DNA from: BOG-908 sp964242595
GTDB taxonomy: Bacteria; Pseudomonadota; Alphaproteobacteria; Acetobacterales; Acetobacteraceae
Length of the DNA stretch: 64,000 bases
Direction: 5' to 3'
Assembly (NCBI GenBank): GCA_964242595.1
Contig: CAXTBC010000007.1
Location: forward strand, 1 to 64,000
Shown here: positions 8,738 through 17,008 of the stretch, one piece after another
Layout: the number at the start of each line of letters is the position of its first letter
Numbering within the stretch: position 1 is the stretch's first letter
The notes under the pieces: model-generated
The model's database searches: none
What the model was told of the DNA's origin: nothing
Seen by the model: the letters and a program-made list of their open reading frames with translations, nothing else
Translations under genes and position numbers: made by a program

Positions 8738-9368
8738 CGTGACGCATGCGGGCCAGCCCGACTTCACCGGCCGGCTAGGCCGACTGGCCGGCCGCTACCC
8801 GGACGGCGACCCGCACACGCTGGCCGAGATGGTGCGCGCGGTCCTGGTGACCGGCCCGGACACGCTGAGCGGCAGCGAGGCTGCGCTGCTGGTGGAGATC
8901 GAGGACTTGGCGGCGATGGTGGCGAACGCGCGCGCCGACGTGGCCGCGTTGGGCGCCGACGACATTACCGCCAGCCACATCCCGTCGGCTACCGACGAGC
9001 TGGACGCCATCGTGACGCACACCGCCACCGCCACGGACAGTATTCTGGAATGCTGCGAAACGCTGGAGGCGATGATGGCGCGGCTGGCACCGGCCGAGGC
9101 GCGGCTGGTGCAGGACAGCGTGACGCGCATCTACGAGGCGTGCAGCTTCCAGGACATTACCGGCCAGCGGATCAGCAAGGTGGTGGCGACTCTGCAGGCG
9201 ATCGAGCAGCGGGTGACCCACATGATCGAGGTGTTCAAGCCCGGCATGCCGGCTCAGGCTGCCGTGATGCACCCCGGCCCGGTGCACGGCCTGTTGAACG
9301 GGCCGCAACTACCGGACGCGGCGATGGCGCAATCCGACATCGACGCGTTGCTGGCCAGTTTCGATTGA
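8730..9368 (+). CDS. cheZ: CheY-P phosphatase CheZ
   Basis: CheZ removes phosphate from CheY. I start it at the ATG at 8730, which overlaps the cheY end, rather than at the upstream in-frame codon. The 212-residue product has a long helical body. The active-site segment CSFQDITGQRISKVV carries the conserved Asp and Gln, and the C-terminal CheY-binding tail reads SDIDALLASFD. CheZ is less widespread in alphaproteobacteria than in gammaproteobacteria but is known from Rhodospirillales. Confidence 0.92.
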   Translation: MPDVTHAGQPDFTGRLGRLAGRYPDGDPHTLAEMVRAVLVTGPDTLSGSEAALLVEIEDLAAMVANARADVAALGADDITASHIPSATDELDAIVTHTATATDSILECCETLEAMMARLAPAEARLVQDSVTRIYEACSFQDITGQRISKVVATLQAIEQRVTHMIEVFKPGMPAQAAVMHPGPVHGLLNGPQLPDAAMAQSDIDALLASFD

Positions 9369-9378
9369 GGGCCGCTCG

Positions 9379-12300
9379 GTGAGGCCGGCCTCGCCGGTGC
9401 GGGTGTGTCTGCGGGTGGTGCTGGGGGCGATGCTGGGCGCGGGCGGCTCTGCCGCGCAGGCCGGGGCACGCCCGGCGGGGCAGGCGGGTGCCGCGGACCG
9501 GGTGGTGGTGCTGGTGCACTCGCCGGCCGGAATGGCGGCGCGGCAGGACGGTACTGGACTGACGCTGAACGCGCCGCAGATGGTGGACGGCGGCATCGTC
9601 GCCATACGCACCGGTGCTTGGGTGCGGGCGGTTCAGGCGGGGCCGGGCACAGTGCGGCTGGCGTTGGCGCCGGGCGCGCACCCGCGGCTGCATCGCATGG
9701 CCGACCGGATCGTCGTGGACGTGGACGGCACCAGCGCGGCGCTGCGGCCGGGCGAGTTCCGCCCGACGGTGCTGGACGTGGGGGAGAATGGCGGAAGCCG
9801 GCCGGCGAGCGCCCCGGGGCCGCGCGCGTCGGTGGCGGAGAAGGTGGTTGGAGCGGGCGCGGCGTTGCCGATGCTGCCGCCTGCGGCGGCACACGCGTCG
9901 GGCGTTGCGGGGTTCCAGGTGAGTGGTCCGGCGGCTCCGGTTCGGACGGCGGTGGCACCAGCCGCTCAGGAAGCGGCGGCGCGGCCGGCCGCCGGAAGGG
10001 TTGCGCCGGCTACGGCGCCAAGCCGGCCTGCGCCTGCCGCAGGGACGGTGCCGCCGGCGACGCCGGCTATAGCCGAGGCGTCGGGGGTTGCGGCCGTGAC
10101 GGCGGATGGCGGCGGAGCACCGACCGTCTCGGTGAGTCTGCTGGCCGATGACGGCAAGCAGGGTGGGCCCTCCGTGCTGCTGCCCGCGGGGCGGCTGACC
10201 GGCGCCGCGGCATTCAGCCGCGGCGGCGAGCTGCACGTGGTGCTCGACTCGCCGGTGCTGCTGGACCTGAGCCAGCTGAAGGACGATCCGGTGTTCGGTG
10301 GCGCGGCCGAGCGCCTGCTGCCGGACGCGAGCGAGCTGCGACTACGCTTGCCGCCGGGCACCTCACCCCGGCTGGTCAGGCGGGATAACGGCTGGCAGCT
10401 GGTGCTGGCGGCCGGGCCTGGAACGCTGGGCGTGGTGGGCGCGCAGGCGCATGACGGCGTGCTGCTGCTGACCGCTGGGGCGCCGGGCCGCGTGGTGGCC
10501 GTGGAGGATGAGGCGACCGGCGGCCGCCTGCTGGTCGGCACTCAGCGAGTGGCGGGGCAACGGCTGGCGGCCGGCCATCGGGCGGCCGAGTGGGCGCTGC
10601 TGCCGAGCTGGCAGGGCGTGGTGGTACAGCCGCTGGCCGACCGTGTGGTGCTGCTGGGCCAGCCGGCGGGCTTCGAGTTGCGCGCCGCGGCGCTACCCGC
10701 CCTGTCCGTGCAGTGGCCGAATGGCCCTGCCGCTTTGCGGCCGGACGGCACGACGATGACGCGACGTTTCGATTTCTCGCCCGCCACGCCTCAGGTGCTG
10801 CACCATCGCCTGGCCGAGGCGCTGCGGGACGCGGCGACCACGCCACTGGCGGCCAGGGCCGCGCCCCGGCTGCGCGTTGCCGAGGCGATGCTGGCCAGCG
10901 GGCTGGATGCCGAAGCGGCCGCCGTGCTGCAGGTGGCAGCCGCCGACGACCCTGCGGTGGCGCACGACCCAACCTGGCAGGGGCTAGGCGCGCTGGCGGC
11001 GTGGCTGTCGGCCAGGGTTGGCGGCGCTGCCTCGCCAGCAACCGGTTTCGACCTTGCCTCCCTAGGCGACAGCGACGAGGCGACGCTGTGGCGCGCCCTG
11101 TGGACCCGGGGCGACGTGGCGGAAGCTGCCGCTTCCGCCGCGCTGCGGTGGCGGCTTCTGCTGGACTACCCGACGCCGCTGCGCGCGCGCGCCTTGCCGG
11201 CGGTGGCCGAGCTGCTGGGCCAGGGTGGCCAGGACGCAGCCCTGGGCGAGCTGCTGGCAACACCCGAAGGTGCCGGGCTTGACCTGCCAAGGGCTGCGGT
11301 GTTGCAACGCCAGGGCAAGACCGACGAGAGCCTGCGCATCCTGGACCGGGTGGCCGCTGGGACCGACCGGCTGGCGCGGTCGCAGGCATTGGAGCTGGCT
11401 GTCGAGCAGCGACTGGCCACTCACCGGCTGGGCCCGAAAGACGCGGCAGACCTGCTTGAGAGGCAGCTTTACGCCTGGCGTGGTGACGCGCGCGAGCTGC
11501 GATTGCGGATGCGCGCGGCCGCGCTGCAGGCGCAGGCCGGCGCGTGGCGGAAAGCCTTGGCGCTGCTGCGCGATACCGGGCGGCAGTTCGCCGGCGCGGA
11601 GCCGACGGTGCACGCGGCGGAGGTGTCCGTGGTCTCCGACCTGCTGCAGGGCGGACGGGCGGCGCGGCTGGGCGCGCTGGACTTGGTGGCGCTGGCCGAC
11701 GAGGCCGCGCCCCTGCTGGGCGCCGAGGGTGCGGAGGCGGCGCTGGCGCCGCTGCTAGCGGACCGCCTGCTGGCGCTCGACCTGCCTGGCCGAGCCGAGC
11801 CGATCCTGCGGCGCCTGCTGGACCGTGCGGGCGACGGTCCGGGCAAGCCGAAGCTCGGCCTTATGCTGGCCGGCCTACTGGCCGATAACGGCGATGCTGC
11901 CGGCGCGCTGGGCGTGCTGGACGGCTCGTTCAGCAGCACCGCCGACTCCGAGCTGGAGGCGCGTCGGGCAGTGCTGCGAGCCCGTTTGCTGGCGCAAGCG
12001 GGACGCACGGAGGAGGCGCTGGCCGGGCTGGCACCGTTGACAGACAAGCCGGCCATCGAGCTGCAGGCCGCGATACGCGAAGGCGTGCACGACTTCCACG
12101 GCGCGGCGCAGGCGTTGCAGGTTCTGACGGCCAGTGCGGCGTTCCAGGCGTTGACAACAGCCGACCGGCAGGCGGTGGTGCTGCGGGCGGCGCGCGACGC
12201 CAGCGAGGCCGAAGACGGTGCGGCGCTGCAGGCGCTGCGCTCCGCCCATGCCGGGTTGTTCGCCGGCAGCCGAGATGCCGGGCTGTTCGACGTGCTGACC

Positions 12301-12402
12301 GCCGCGCCGGTGCAGCGCGTGGCCGACCTGCCGCGGGCTGGGCGGGAGCTGGCAAGCTTGCGTGCGCTGCCTGCGGCGTTGCGGATCGCTGCACGTCCGT
12401 AA
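9379..12402 (+). CDS. Large exported solenoid protein in the flagellar operon, unknown function
   Basis: This 1007-residue protein starts at GTG 9379, 10 bp after cheZ, so it belongs to the fliL-cheZ operon. It begins with a signal peptide (about residues 1-28, ending SAAQA). A beta-rich AMIN-like segment follows (about 33-125), then an Ala/Pro-rich linker (about 150-250) and a second beta-rich region with ELHVVLDSPVLLDLSQL (about 255-460). From about residue 480 to the end it is a run of paired helices in TPR style (for example LRILDRVAAGTDRLARSQAL and EALAGLAPLTDKP). I do not recognise a named family. Export plus a helical solenoid suggests a periplasmic scaffold or assembly factor around the motor, possibly a functional counterpart of rhizobial MotC. 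That role is inferred from the neighbouring motE-like gene only. Confidence 0.7.
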   Translation: MRPASPVRVCLRVVLGAMLGAGGSAAQAGARPAGQAGAADRVVVLVHSPAGMAARQDGTGLTLNAPQMVDGGIVAIRTGAWVRAVQAGPGTVRLALAPGAHPRLHRMADRIVVDVDGTSAALRPGEFRPTVLDVGENGGSRPASAPGPRASVAEKVVGAGAALPMLPPAAAHASGVAGFQVSGPAAPVRTAVAPAAQEAAARPAAGRVAPATAPSRPAPAAGTVPPATPAIAEASGVAAVTADGGGAPTVSVSLLADDGKQGGPSVLLPAGRLTGAAAFSRGGELHVVLDSPVLLDLSQLKDDPVFGGAAERLLPDASELRLRLPPGTSPRLVRRDNGWQLVLAAGPGTLGVVGAQAHDGVLLLTAGAPGRVVAVEDEATGGRLLVGTQRVAGQRLAAGHRAAEWALLPSWQGVVVQPLADRVVLLGQPAGFELRAAALPALSVQWPNGPAALRPDGTTMTRRFDFSPATPQVLHHRLAEALRDAATTPLAARAAPRLRVAEAMLASGLDAEAAAVLQVAAADDPAVAHDPTWQGLGALAAWLSARVGGAASPATGFDLASLGDSDEATLWRALWTRGDVAEAAASAALRWRLLLDYPTPLRARALPAVAELLGQGGQDAALGELLATPEGAGLDLPRAAVLQRQGKTDESLRILDRVAAGTDRLARSQALELAVEQRLATHRLGPKDAADLLERQLYAWRGDARELRLRMRAAALQAQAGAWRKALALLRDTGRQFAGAEPTVHAAEVSVVSDLLQGGRAARLGALDLVALADEAAPLLGAEGAEAALAPLLADRLLALDLPGRAEPILRRLLDRAGDGPGKPKLGLMLAGLLADNGDAAGALGVLDGSFSSTADSELEARRAVLRARLLAQAGRTEEALAGLAPLTDKPAIELQAAIREGVHDFHGAAQALQVLTASAAFQALTTADRQAVVLRAARDASEAEDGAALQALRSAHAGLFAGSRDAGLFDVLTAAPVQRVADLPRAGRELASLRALPAALRIAARP

Positions 12403-12546
12403 CGGCCGGCGGGCATCCGCGCGTCTGGGAATCTCAGGCTGGCCTGAACATTTTCCTTGCACAGGGGGGGGGCTGACCCTATCTGACGCATCCCGGCCCA
12501 AGGGGGCGAAAGCCCAACAGGTCATCTGCTGGTTTGGGGGTACGTG

Positions 12547-13014
12547 ATGAACGCACTTGCTCAGCTGGGGATGGTCTCGGATGTCCCGAGCGATTGCCAG
12601 AACGACGTTGTTTCCTTTCCCGAGCATGGCGGGGAGGAACGGACAGACTACTTCGTTGAGAAAGACGGCATGAAGTTTGCCGGCACGCATCTTCTCATCG
12701 ACCTCTGGGGCGCGAGGAACCTCGATCAGCCAGGGTTGATCGACCATGCCTTGCGCGAGGCAGCCATCGTTGCGGGTGCCACGATCCTGCACAGCCACTT
12801 CCACCACTTCACGCCGAACGGCGGCGTGTCGGGCGTGGTGGTGCTGGCAGAGAGCCACATCTCGATCCACACTTGGCCGGAGCGCGATTTCGCGGCGATC
12901 GACATATTCATGTGCGGCGTGTGCGATCCGCGGCGGGGGATCCCCGTGTTGCAGGCGGCGTTCTGTCCTGAGCGGATCGACGTGGACGAGCAGCGCCGAG
13001 GGCGCGTCAGGTAA
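12547..13014 (+). CDS. speD: S-adenosylmethionine decarboxylase proenzyme
   Basis: It makes decarboxylated SAM, the aminopropyl donor for spermidine. The bacterial-type proenzyme motif LAESHISIHTWPE is intact; self-cleavage between Glu102 and Ser103 would yield the pyruvoyl cofactor. Catalytic His and Cys are present (FHHFTP, MCGVCDP). Length is 155 residues from the ATG at 12547; a GTG at 12544 is adjacent in frame. I prefer the ATG because the GGGGG run at 12535 is better spaced from it. The usual partner speE follows, but a family B repeat separates them. Confidence 0.93.
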   Translation: MNALAQLGMVSDVPSDCQNDVVSFPEHGGEERTDYFVEKDGMKFAGTHLLIDLWGARNLDQPGLIDHALREAAIVAGATILHSHFHHFTPNGGVSGVVVLAESHISIHTWPERDFAAIDIFMCGVCDPRRGIPVLQAAFCPERIDVDEQRRGRVR

Positions 13015-13015
13015 G

Positions 13016-13145
13016 CGAGAAAGGCCGTCTTTTTCGAGAAAAAGAAGCAAAAAGCTTTCACTGACCGAATGCGGTTTTTTCCGTCAGCACTCGACAAGCA
13101 GCAAAAGCTCTTTGGTTCTTTTTCTCGAAGAGAACTGCTTGCTTG
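13016..13145 (+). repeat. Repeat family B, full copy between speD and speE
   Basis: The left arm contains CTTTTTCGAGAAAAAGAAG and AAAAAGCTTT. The right arm contains its inverse, AAAAGCTCTTTGG then TTCTTTTTCTCGAAGAGAA. The centre is unique. The unit starts right after the speD stop and ends about 7 bp before the speE ribosome binding site. Confidence 0.85.
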
Positions 13146-13163
13146 CCTCACGGAGTCCGCTCG

Positions 13164-14015
13164 ATGTGGATCAATGAAAGCCTCTATTCCGACTGGGGCC
13201 AGCGCTTCCGCGTGAAGCAGGAACTGGCGCGAGTGCAAAGCGCCTTCCAAGACATCCAGATTTTCGAAAGCCACAGCCACGGCCGCGTGATGGTGCTGGA
13301 CGGGTGCGTGCAGATCACCGAGCGGGACGAGTTCGTCTACCAGGAGATGCTGGGCCACGTGCCGCTGCTGGAGCATGGCGACGCACGACGCGTGCTGATC
13401 ATCGGCGCCGGTGACGGCGGCGTGCTGCGGCGCGTGCTGATGCACACCAACGTGGAACGCGCGGTGATGGTGGAGATCGACGGCGAGGTGATCCGCCTGG
13501 CGCGTGCGTTCCTGCCGGCGATCGGTGGGGGCGCGTGGGAGGACCCGCGCGCGCAGGTGATCGTCGGTGACGGCATTGCGTACGTCCGCGAGGCGGCGGA
13601 CGCGAGCTTCGACGTGATCATCGTGGACAGCACCGATCCCGCCGGCGTGGGCGAGGTGCTGTTCAGCGACGCGTTCTACGCCGATTGCGCGCGCATCCTG
13701 ACGCCGCGCGGGCTGGTGGTAAACCAGTGCGGCGTGCCGTTCATGCAGGCAGACGAGCTGCGCGAGACGAGCGCGCGGCGGCGCCGCGCCCTTCCCAGCG
13801 TGTCCGCCTACGTGGCGGCGGTGCCCACCTACGTGGGCGGGCTGATGACGCTGGGTATCGCTTCGAACGACGCAGGCTGGACCCGGCAGGATGTGGCGGC
13901 GATCCGTGCGCGGGCCGAGGCGCAGGGGATAGCGGGGACGTCCGGCTACTGGTCGCCGGAGATCCACGTAGGCAGTTTCGACCTGCCGCCTTACATTGCA
14001 CGTTGCCTTACGTGA
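13164..14015 (+). CDS. speE: Spermidine synthase
   Basis: It transfers the aminopropyl group from decarboxylated SAM to putrescine. The 283-residue product begins MWINESLYSDWGQRF. The Rossmann motif VLIIGAGDGGVLRR and the catalytic region VDSTDPAGVGEVLF with the gatekeeper Asp are intact. A Gln in VNQCGVPF is also typical. The ATG at 13164 has GGAG 8 nt upstream; the earlier in-frame TTG at 13143 lies inside the repeat and is rejected. The segment SARRRRALPS is more basic than usual but does not break the frame. Confidence 0.94.
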   Translation: MWINESLYSDWGQRFRVKQELARVQSAFQDIQIFESHSHGRVMVLDGCVQITERDEFVYQEMLGHVPLLEHGDARRVLIIGAGDGGVLRRVLMHTNVERAVMVEIDGEVIRLARAFLPAIGGGAWEDPRAQVIVGDGIAYVREAADASFDVIIVDSTDPAGVGEVLFSDAFYADCARILTPRGLVVNQCGVPFMQADELRETSARRRRALPSVSAYVAAVPTYVGGLMTLGIASNDAGWTRQDVAAIRARAEAQGIAGTSGYWSPEIHVGSFDLPPYIARCLT

Positions 14016-14028
14016 GGTGTTGACGTCT

Positions 14029-14163
14029 AAGGAAGGCCAGGGGTCTGCCCCAAACCCCGCCGGGGCTCCAAGACCCAGACCTTGTTCGTTCACATACTCT
14101 AACAAACAGGTTCTAAGGACTAGTCCTTAGCGGGGTCCAGGGGCAGAGCCCCTGGCCTTTCTG
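14029..14163 (-). repeat. Repeat family A, inverted copy
   Basis: Read on the minus strand it starts AGGCCAGGGGCTCTGCCCC and continues GGACCCCGCTAAGGACTAG. A second, partly duplicated arm (GGCCAGGGGTCTGCCCC) faces it at 14037, so this copy forms a large inverted repeat between speE and the retropepsin relic. Confidence 0.75.
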
Positions 14164-14165
14164 CC

Positions 14166-14545
14166 TCAAAATTCAGCCACTCGATGCGAGCCGAGGCTAC
14201 GGAAGTTGCGGCCCTGCAGGCGGCCGAGTTGCAGGGTGGGGCTACGAACGCGTAGGCGGAGCGTGAGCCGCCGATCCCCTCGGCATCGGTGTGCAACGCT
14301 TCGAGGTGCAGCCAGAGGCGCTCGGCGGCTTGCGTCGTCAGCGTCGTGATCTGCGCCCCGGTATCCAGGATCATGGCCGTGGACTGGCCATTTAGGAGCG
14401 GCGCGGCGACCGCGTGGCCGTTCTGCGGGTGAGCGGTACGACCGTGGCCAAGGCGAGGCGGCAGGCGAGCGGCGCCTGCGACTGGCAGCCTGCGAGGAGG
14501 GCGGCAGCGGCGCAAAGCAGGCGCGGCCGGCGTCGCCGCGCCCGA
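14166..14545 (-). pseudogene. Truncated, frameshifted retropepsin-like aspartyl protease lipoprotein
   Basis: Three minus-strand frames must be joined. The first gives a lipoprotein leader (RLLCAAAALLAGCQSQAP) with a lipobox Cys. The second gives HAVAAPLLNGQSTAMILDTG, with the retropepsin catalytic DTG, continuing to ITTLTTQAAERLWLHLEAL. The third gives PTLQLGRLQGRNF and then runs into a stop. The C-terminal half of the fold, seen in the paralogue just upstream, is missing, and a family A repeat occupies that place. It is a paralogue of the neighbouring broken gene at 14551-15612. Confidence 0.7.
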
Positions 14546-14550
14546 CGTGA

Positions 14551-15612
14551 TCATATGGCCGGCGGGACACTGTGCTGCGGGCTTGGGGCAGGTGGGAACT
14601 GGATGATCAGCGAGTCCGAAGAGCGCGAGAGCCAGATGTGGATCTTGCGGATGACGTCCAGGCCGAGGATCATGTCGACCTCGCCGATTCCGGCCTGATC
14701 GACGACCTGGACCGGAATACTGTCGATCGCGAGGTCGCCCAGCACCAGCGTGGTGATCAGGTCGGGCCGCGCGGCGACGACTTGCGGGCCGATGCCGGAG
14801 GCGTGGCCGAGCTGCGTGTCTGCCGGTATGGCGCGAGCCAGCCCGATCTTCGCCGCGCCGTCCCTGAACAGGATGGTCCTGGGCGCGCCGGTATCGACCA
14901 TCGCCCTGAGGTGGACGCCGCCGATCGCGACGGCCACGCGCGGGCCATTGTCGAACGCGCTGCGCAGTTCGGGGGCCACCCTGGCGATCAGGGGTGATCT
15001 CTTCACGAAGGCCTGCCAATGCCCGGCGAGAAGCGGCACCTGGTAGAGCGGGCCGTGCATGAACGCGCTTGGCCTGCTGCAATCGTGCAGCGGGCTGTAG
15101 AAGGTTGCGATCTTGGCTGCCAGGTCGATATCCACATCGTAGCGTCAGAGGATGTCGTTGCCGAGGATGCCGTCCGGCGCGTGATCAACCGGCGGCCAGC
15201 CGATGTCGCTGACGAGGAAAGGCCAGGACAGGCCAGCGATCTGCCCGAGGCGGAAGGACTGTGCCCTGAACCGAGCCAACGAGCGAGTGCCGCCGATCCC
15301 GCTGACGACCTTCACGTTGTCCTTCTCGTGCACTAGGCCCAGGCGGCTTGCACCCCTGGGTGTCACGACCGTGCGAGCGCCGCCTGTATCAAACACCAGG
15401 ATCGCGACCTGGCCGTTGATTGTTGCGGGGACAAAAAGGTGGTTGGCCGCCTCCACAAGCGGCAGTTGCGCCATGCGTACGAGCAGGCACGGACGTGTGT
15501 CTTTCGGCACGTCATAAAAGGTGATTGCGCGGGCTGGCGGGCGGCCCTGGCACGCCGCCAGCCCGGCGGCCAAGGCCAGGATCAGGGCTCGGCTTGCCTC
15601 AAGTGGTGACAC
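14551..15612 (-). pseudogene. Retropepsin-like aspartyl protease lipoprotein with in-frame TGA
   Basis: Two consecutive minus-strand ORFs are one gene split by a TGA at 15145-15147: the frame reads GILGNDIL, stop, RYDVDIDLAAKIATF with no shift. The first part has a lipoprotein signal (ALAAGLAACQG). It also has a first aspartyl motif, VFDTGGARTVVTP. The second part carries a second, VDTGAPRTILF, and a second LGLDV motif. The full product would be 353 residues, with two retropepsin-like lobes in one chain. Without readthrough only the first lobe (155 residues) is made. No SECIS-type signal is expected for this family, so I call it a nonsense mutation or a sequencing error. Confidence 0.75.
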
Positions 15613-15726
15613 CAGCGTCTCCGTTTCGCTAGCGGAAAGGTTAGCAGCGGAGCCCTCCGGCTTGCAAGCCGGATCTGGGCGGGAGGCCGGGCGTGGCCTC
15701 GAGCCACGCCCGGCCTTGGAATTCGC

Positions 15727-16929
15727 CTAGTTGTACTTCCCCAGTTCCAGCCGGCCGATCTGGTTGCGATGCACCTCGTCAGGGCCGTCGGCGAACCGCA
15801 GGGTGCGGCTGCTGGCGTAGTGGTAGGCCAGGTGGAAGTCCTGGCTGACGCCGCCGCCGCCATGCACCTGCATGGCCCAATCGATCACCTGGCACGCCAT
15901 GGAAGGCGCCACCACCTTGATCATCGCGATCTCAGTGCGGGCGGCCTTGTTGCCGACGGTGTCCATCATGTGCGCCGCCTTCAGCGTCAGCAGACGCGCC
16001 TGCTCGATCATGCAGCGCGCCTCAGCGATGCGCTCGAGCGTCACGGTCTGCTCGGCGATCGGCTTGCCGAACGCCACGCGGGACTTGGCACGCTTGCACA
16101 TCGATTCCAGCGCACGCTCCGCCTTGCCGATCAGGCGCATGCAATGGTGGATGCGCCCCGGGCCAAGGCGCCCCTGCGCGATCTCGAAGCCGCGGCCCTC
16201 GCCGAGCAGGATGTTACTGACGGGCACACGCACGTTGCGGAAATCAACCTCCATGTGGCCGTGCGGCGCGTCGTCGTAGCCGAACACGGTGAGCGGCCGC
16301 ATGACCTCCACGCCTTGCGTGTCGCGCGGCACCAGGATCATCGACTGCTGTTCGTGCCGGCCGGCCTTCGGGTTTGTCTTGCCCATGAAGATCAGCAGCT
16401 TGCAGCGCGGGTCACCGCCGCCGCTGGTCCACCACTTGCGGCCGTTCAGCACGTATTCGTCGCCCTGGCGCTCGATGGTGCTCTCGATGTTGGTGGCGTC
16501 CGAGGACGCCACACCCGGCTCCGTCATCGCGAAGGCGGAACGTATTTTGCCCTCCAGCAGCGGCTCCAGCCATTCCTGCTTCTGCGCTTCCGTGCCGTAG
16601 CGCTCGATGGTCTCCATGTTTCCGGTGTCGGGCGCGGAGCAGTTGAACACCTCGCTGGCGAACTCGACGCGGCCCATGATCTCGGCGAGCGGCGCGTACT
16701 CGATGTTCTTAAGGCCGGCGCCGCGGTTCGAATCGGGCAGGAAGAGGTTCCACAGGCCGGCCTCGCGGGCGAGCGGCTTGAGTTCCTCGAGCATCTGCAC
16801 CGGTTGCCAGCGGTCGCCGGTGGCGATCTCTTCGTGGAAGCGGTGCTCGTTGGGGTAGACGTGCTTGTCCATGAACGCGCCTACGCGCTCCTGGTACTCG
16901 CGGGTTTTGTCGTTGAACGTGAAATCCAT
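15727..16929 (-). CDS. Acyl-CoA dehydrogenase
   Basis: An FAD flavoenzyme that oxidises acyl-CoA thioesters. From the ATG at 16929 the product is 400 residues. It has the N-terminal helical domain, the FAD/substrate segment AFAMTEPGVASSDATNI, the beta-domain with NGRKWWTSGGG, and C-terminal helices with QVHGGGGVSQDFHLAYHYASSRTLRFADGPDEVHR. The GPDEVH ending is typical of the ACAD10/11-like and long-chain groups rather than of short-chain enzymes. The upstream in-frame ATG at 16941 adds only MGGF. It is transcribed toward the retropepsin relics. Substrate length is not predictable. Confidence 0.9.
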   Translation of the reverse strand: MDFTFNDKTREYQERVGAFMDKHVYPNEHRFHEEIATGDRWQPVQMLEELKPLAREAGLWNLFLPDSNRGAGLKNIEYAPLAEIMGRVEFASEVFNCSAPDTGNMETIERYGTEAQKQEWLEPLLEGKIRSAFAMTEPGVASSDATNIESTIERQGDEYVLNGRKWWTSGGGDPRCKLLIFMGKTNPKAGRHEQQSMILVPRDTQGVEVMRPLTVFGYDDAPHGHMEVDFRNVRVPVSNILLGEGRGFEIAQGRLGPGRIHHCMRLIGKAERALESMCKRAKSRVAFGKPIAEQTVTLERIAEARCMIEQARLLTLKAAHMMDTVGNKAARTEIAMIKVVAPSMACQVIDWAMQVHGGGGVSQDFHLAYHYASSRTLRFADGPDEVHRNQIGRLELGKYN

Positions 16930-16942
16930 GAAGCCTCCCAAA

Positions 16943-17003
16943 AAAGAAAGGCCAGGGCTCTCTGCCCTGGACCCGCTGGGGACTTGTCCCCAGACCCCGG
17001 CTC
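16943..17003 (+). repeat. Repeat family A, short copy
   Basis: GAAAGGCCAGGGCTCTCTGCC is followed by CTGGACCCGCTGGGGACTTG, a variant of the family A proximal half (GCTAAGGACAAGTCC). It fills the gap between the quinone oxidoreductase and acyl-CoA dehydrogenase genes. Confidence 0.7.
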
Positions 17004-17008
17004 CGCCT

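Noticed and set aside
12403..12546. A possible SAM or polyamine riboswitch before speD.
   Set aside because: I could not recognise the core of any known riboswitch class in the 144-bp gap.
15145..15147. Selenocysteine insertion at the TGA in the retropepsin gene.
   Set aside because: The family is not known to use selenocysteine, the site is not catalytic, and no hairpin of the expected kind was seen after it.
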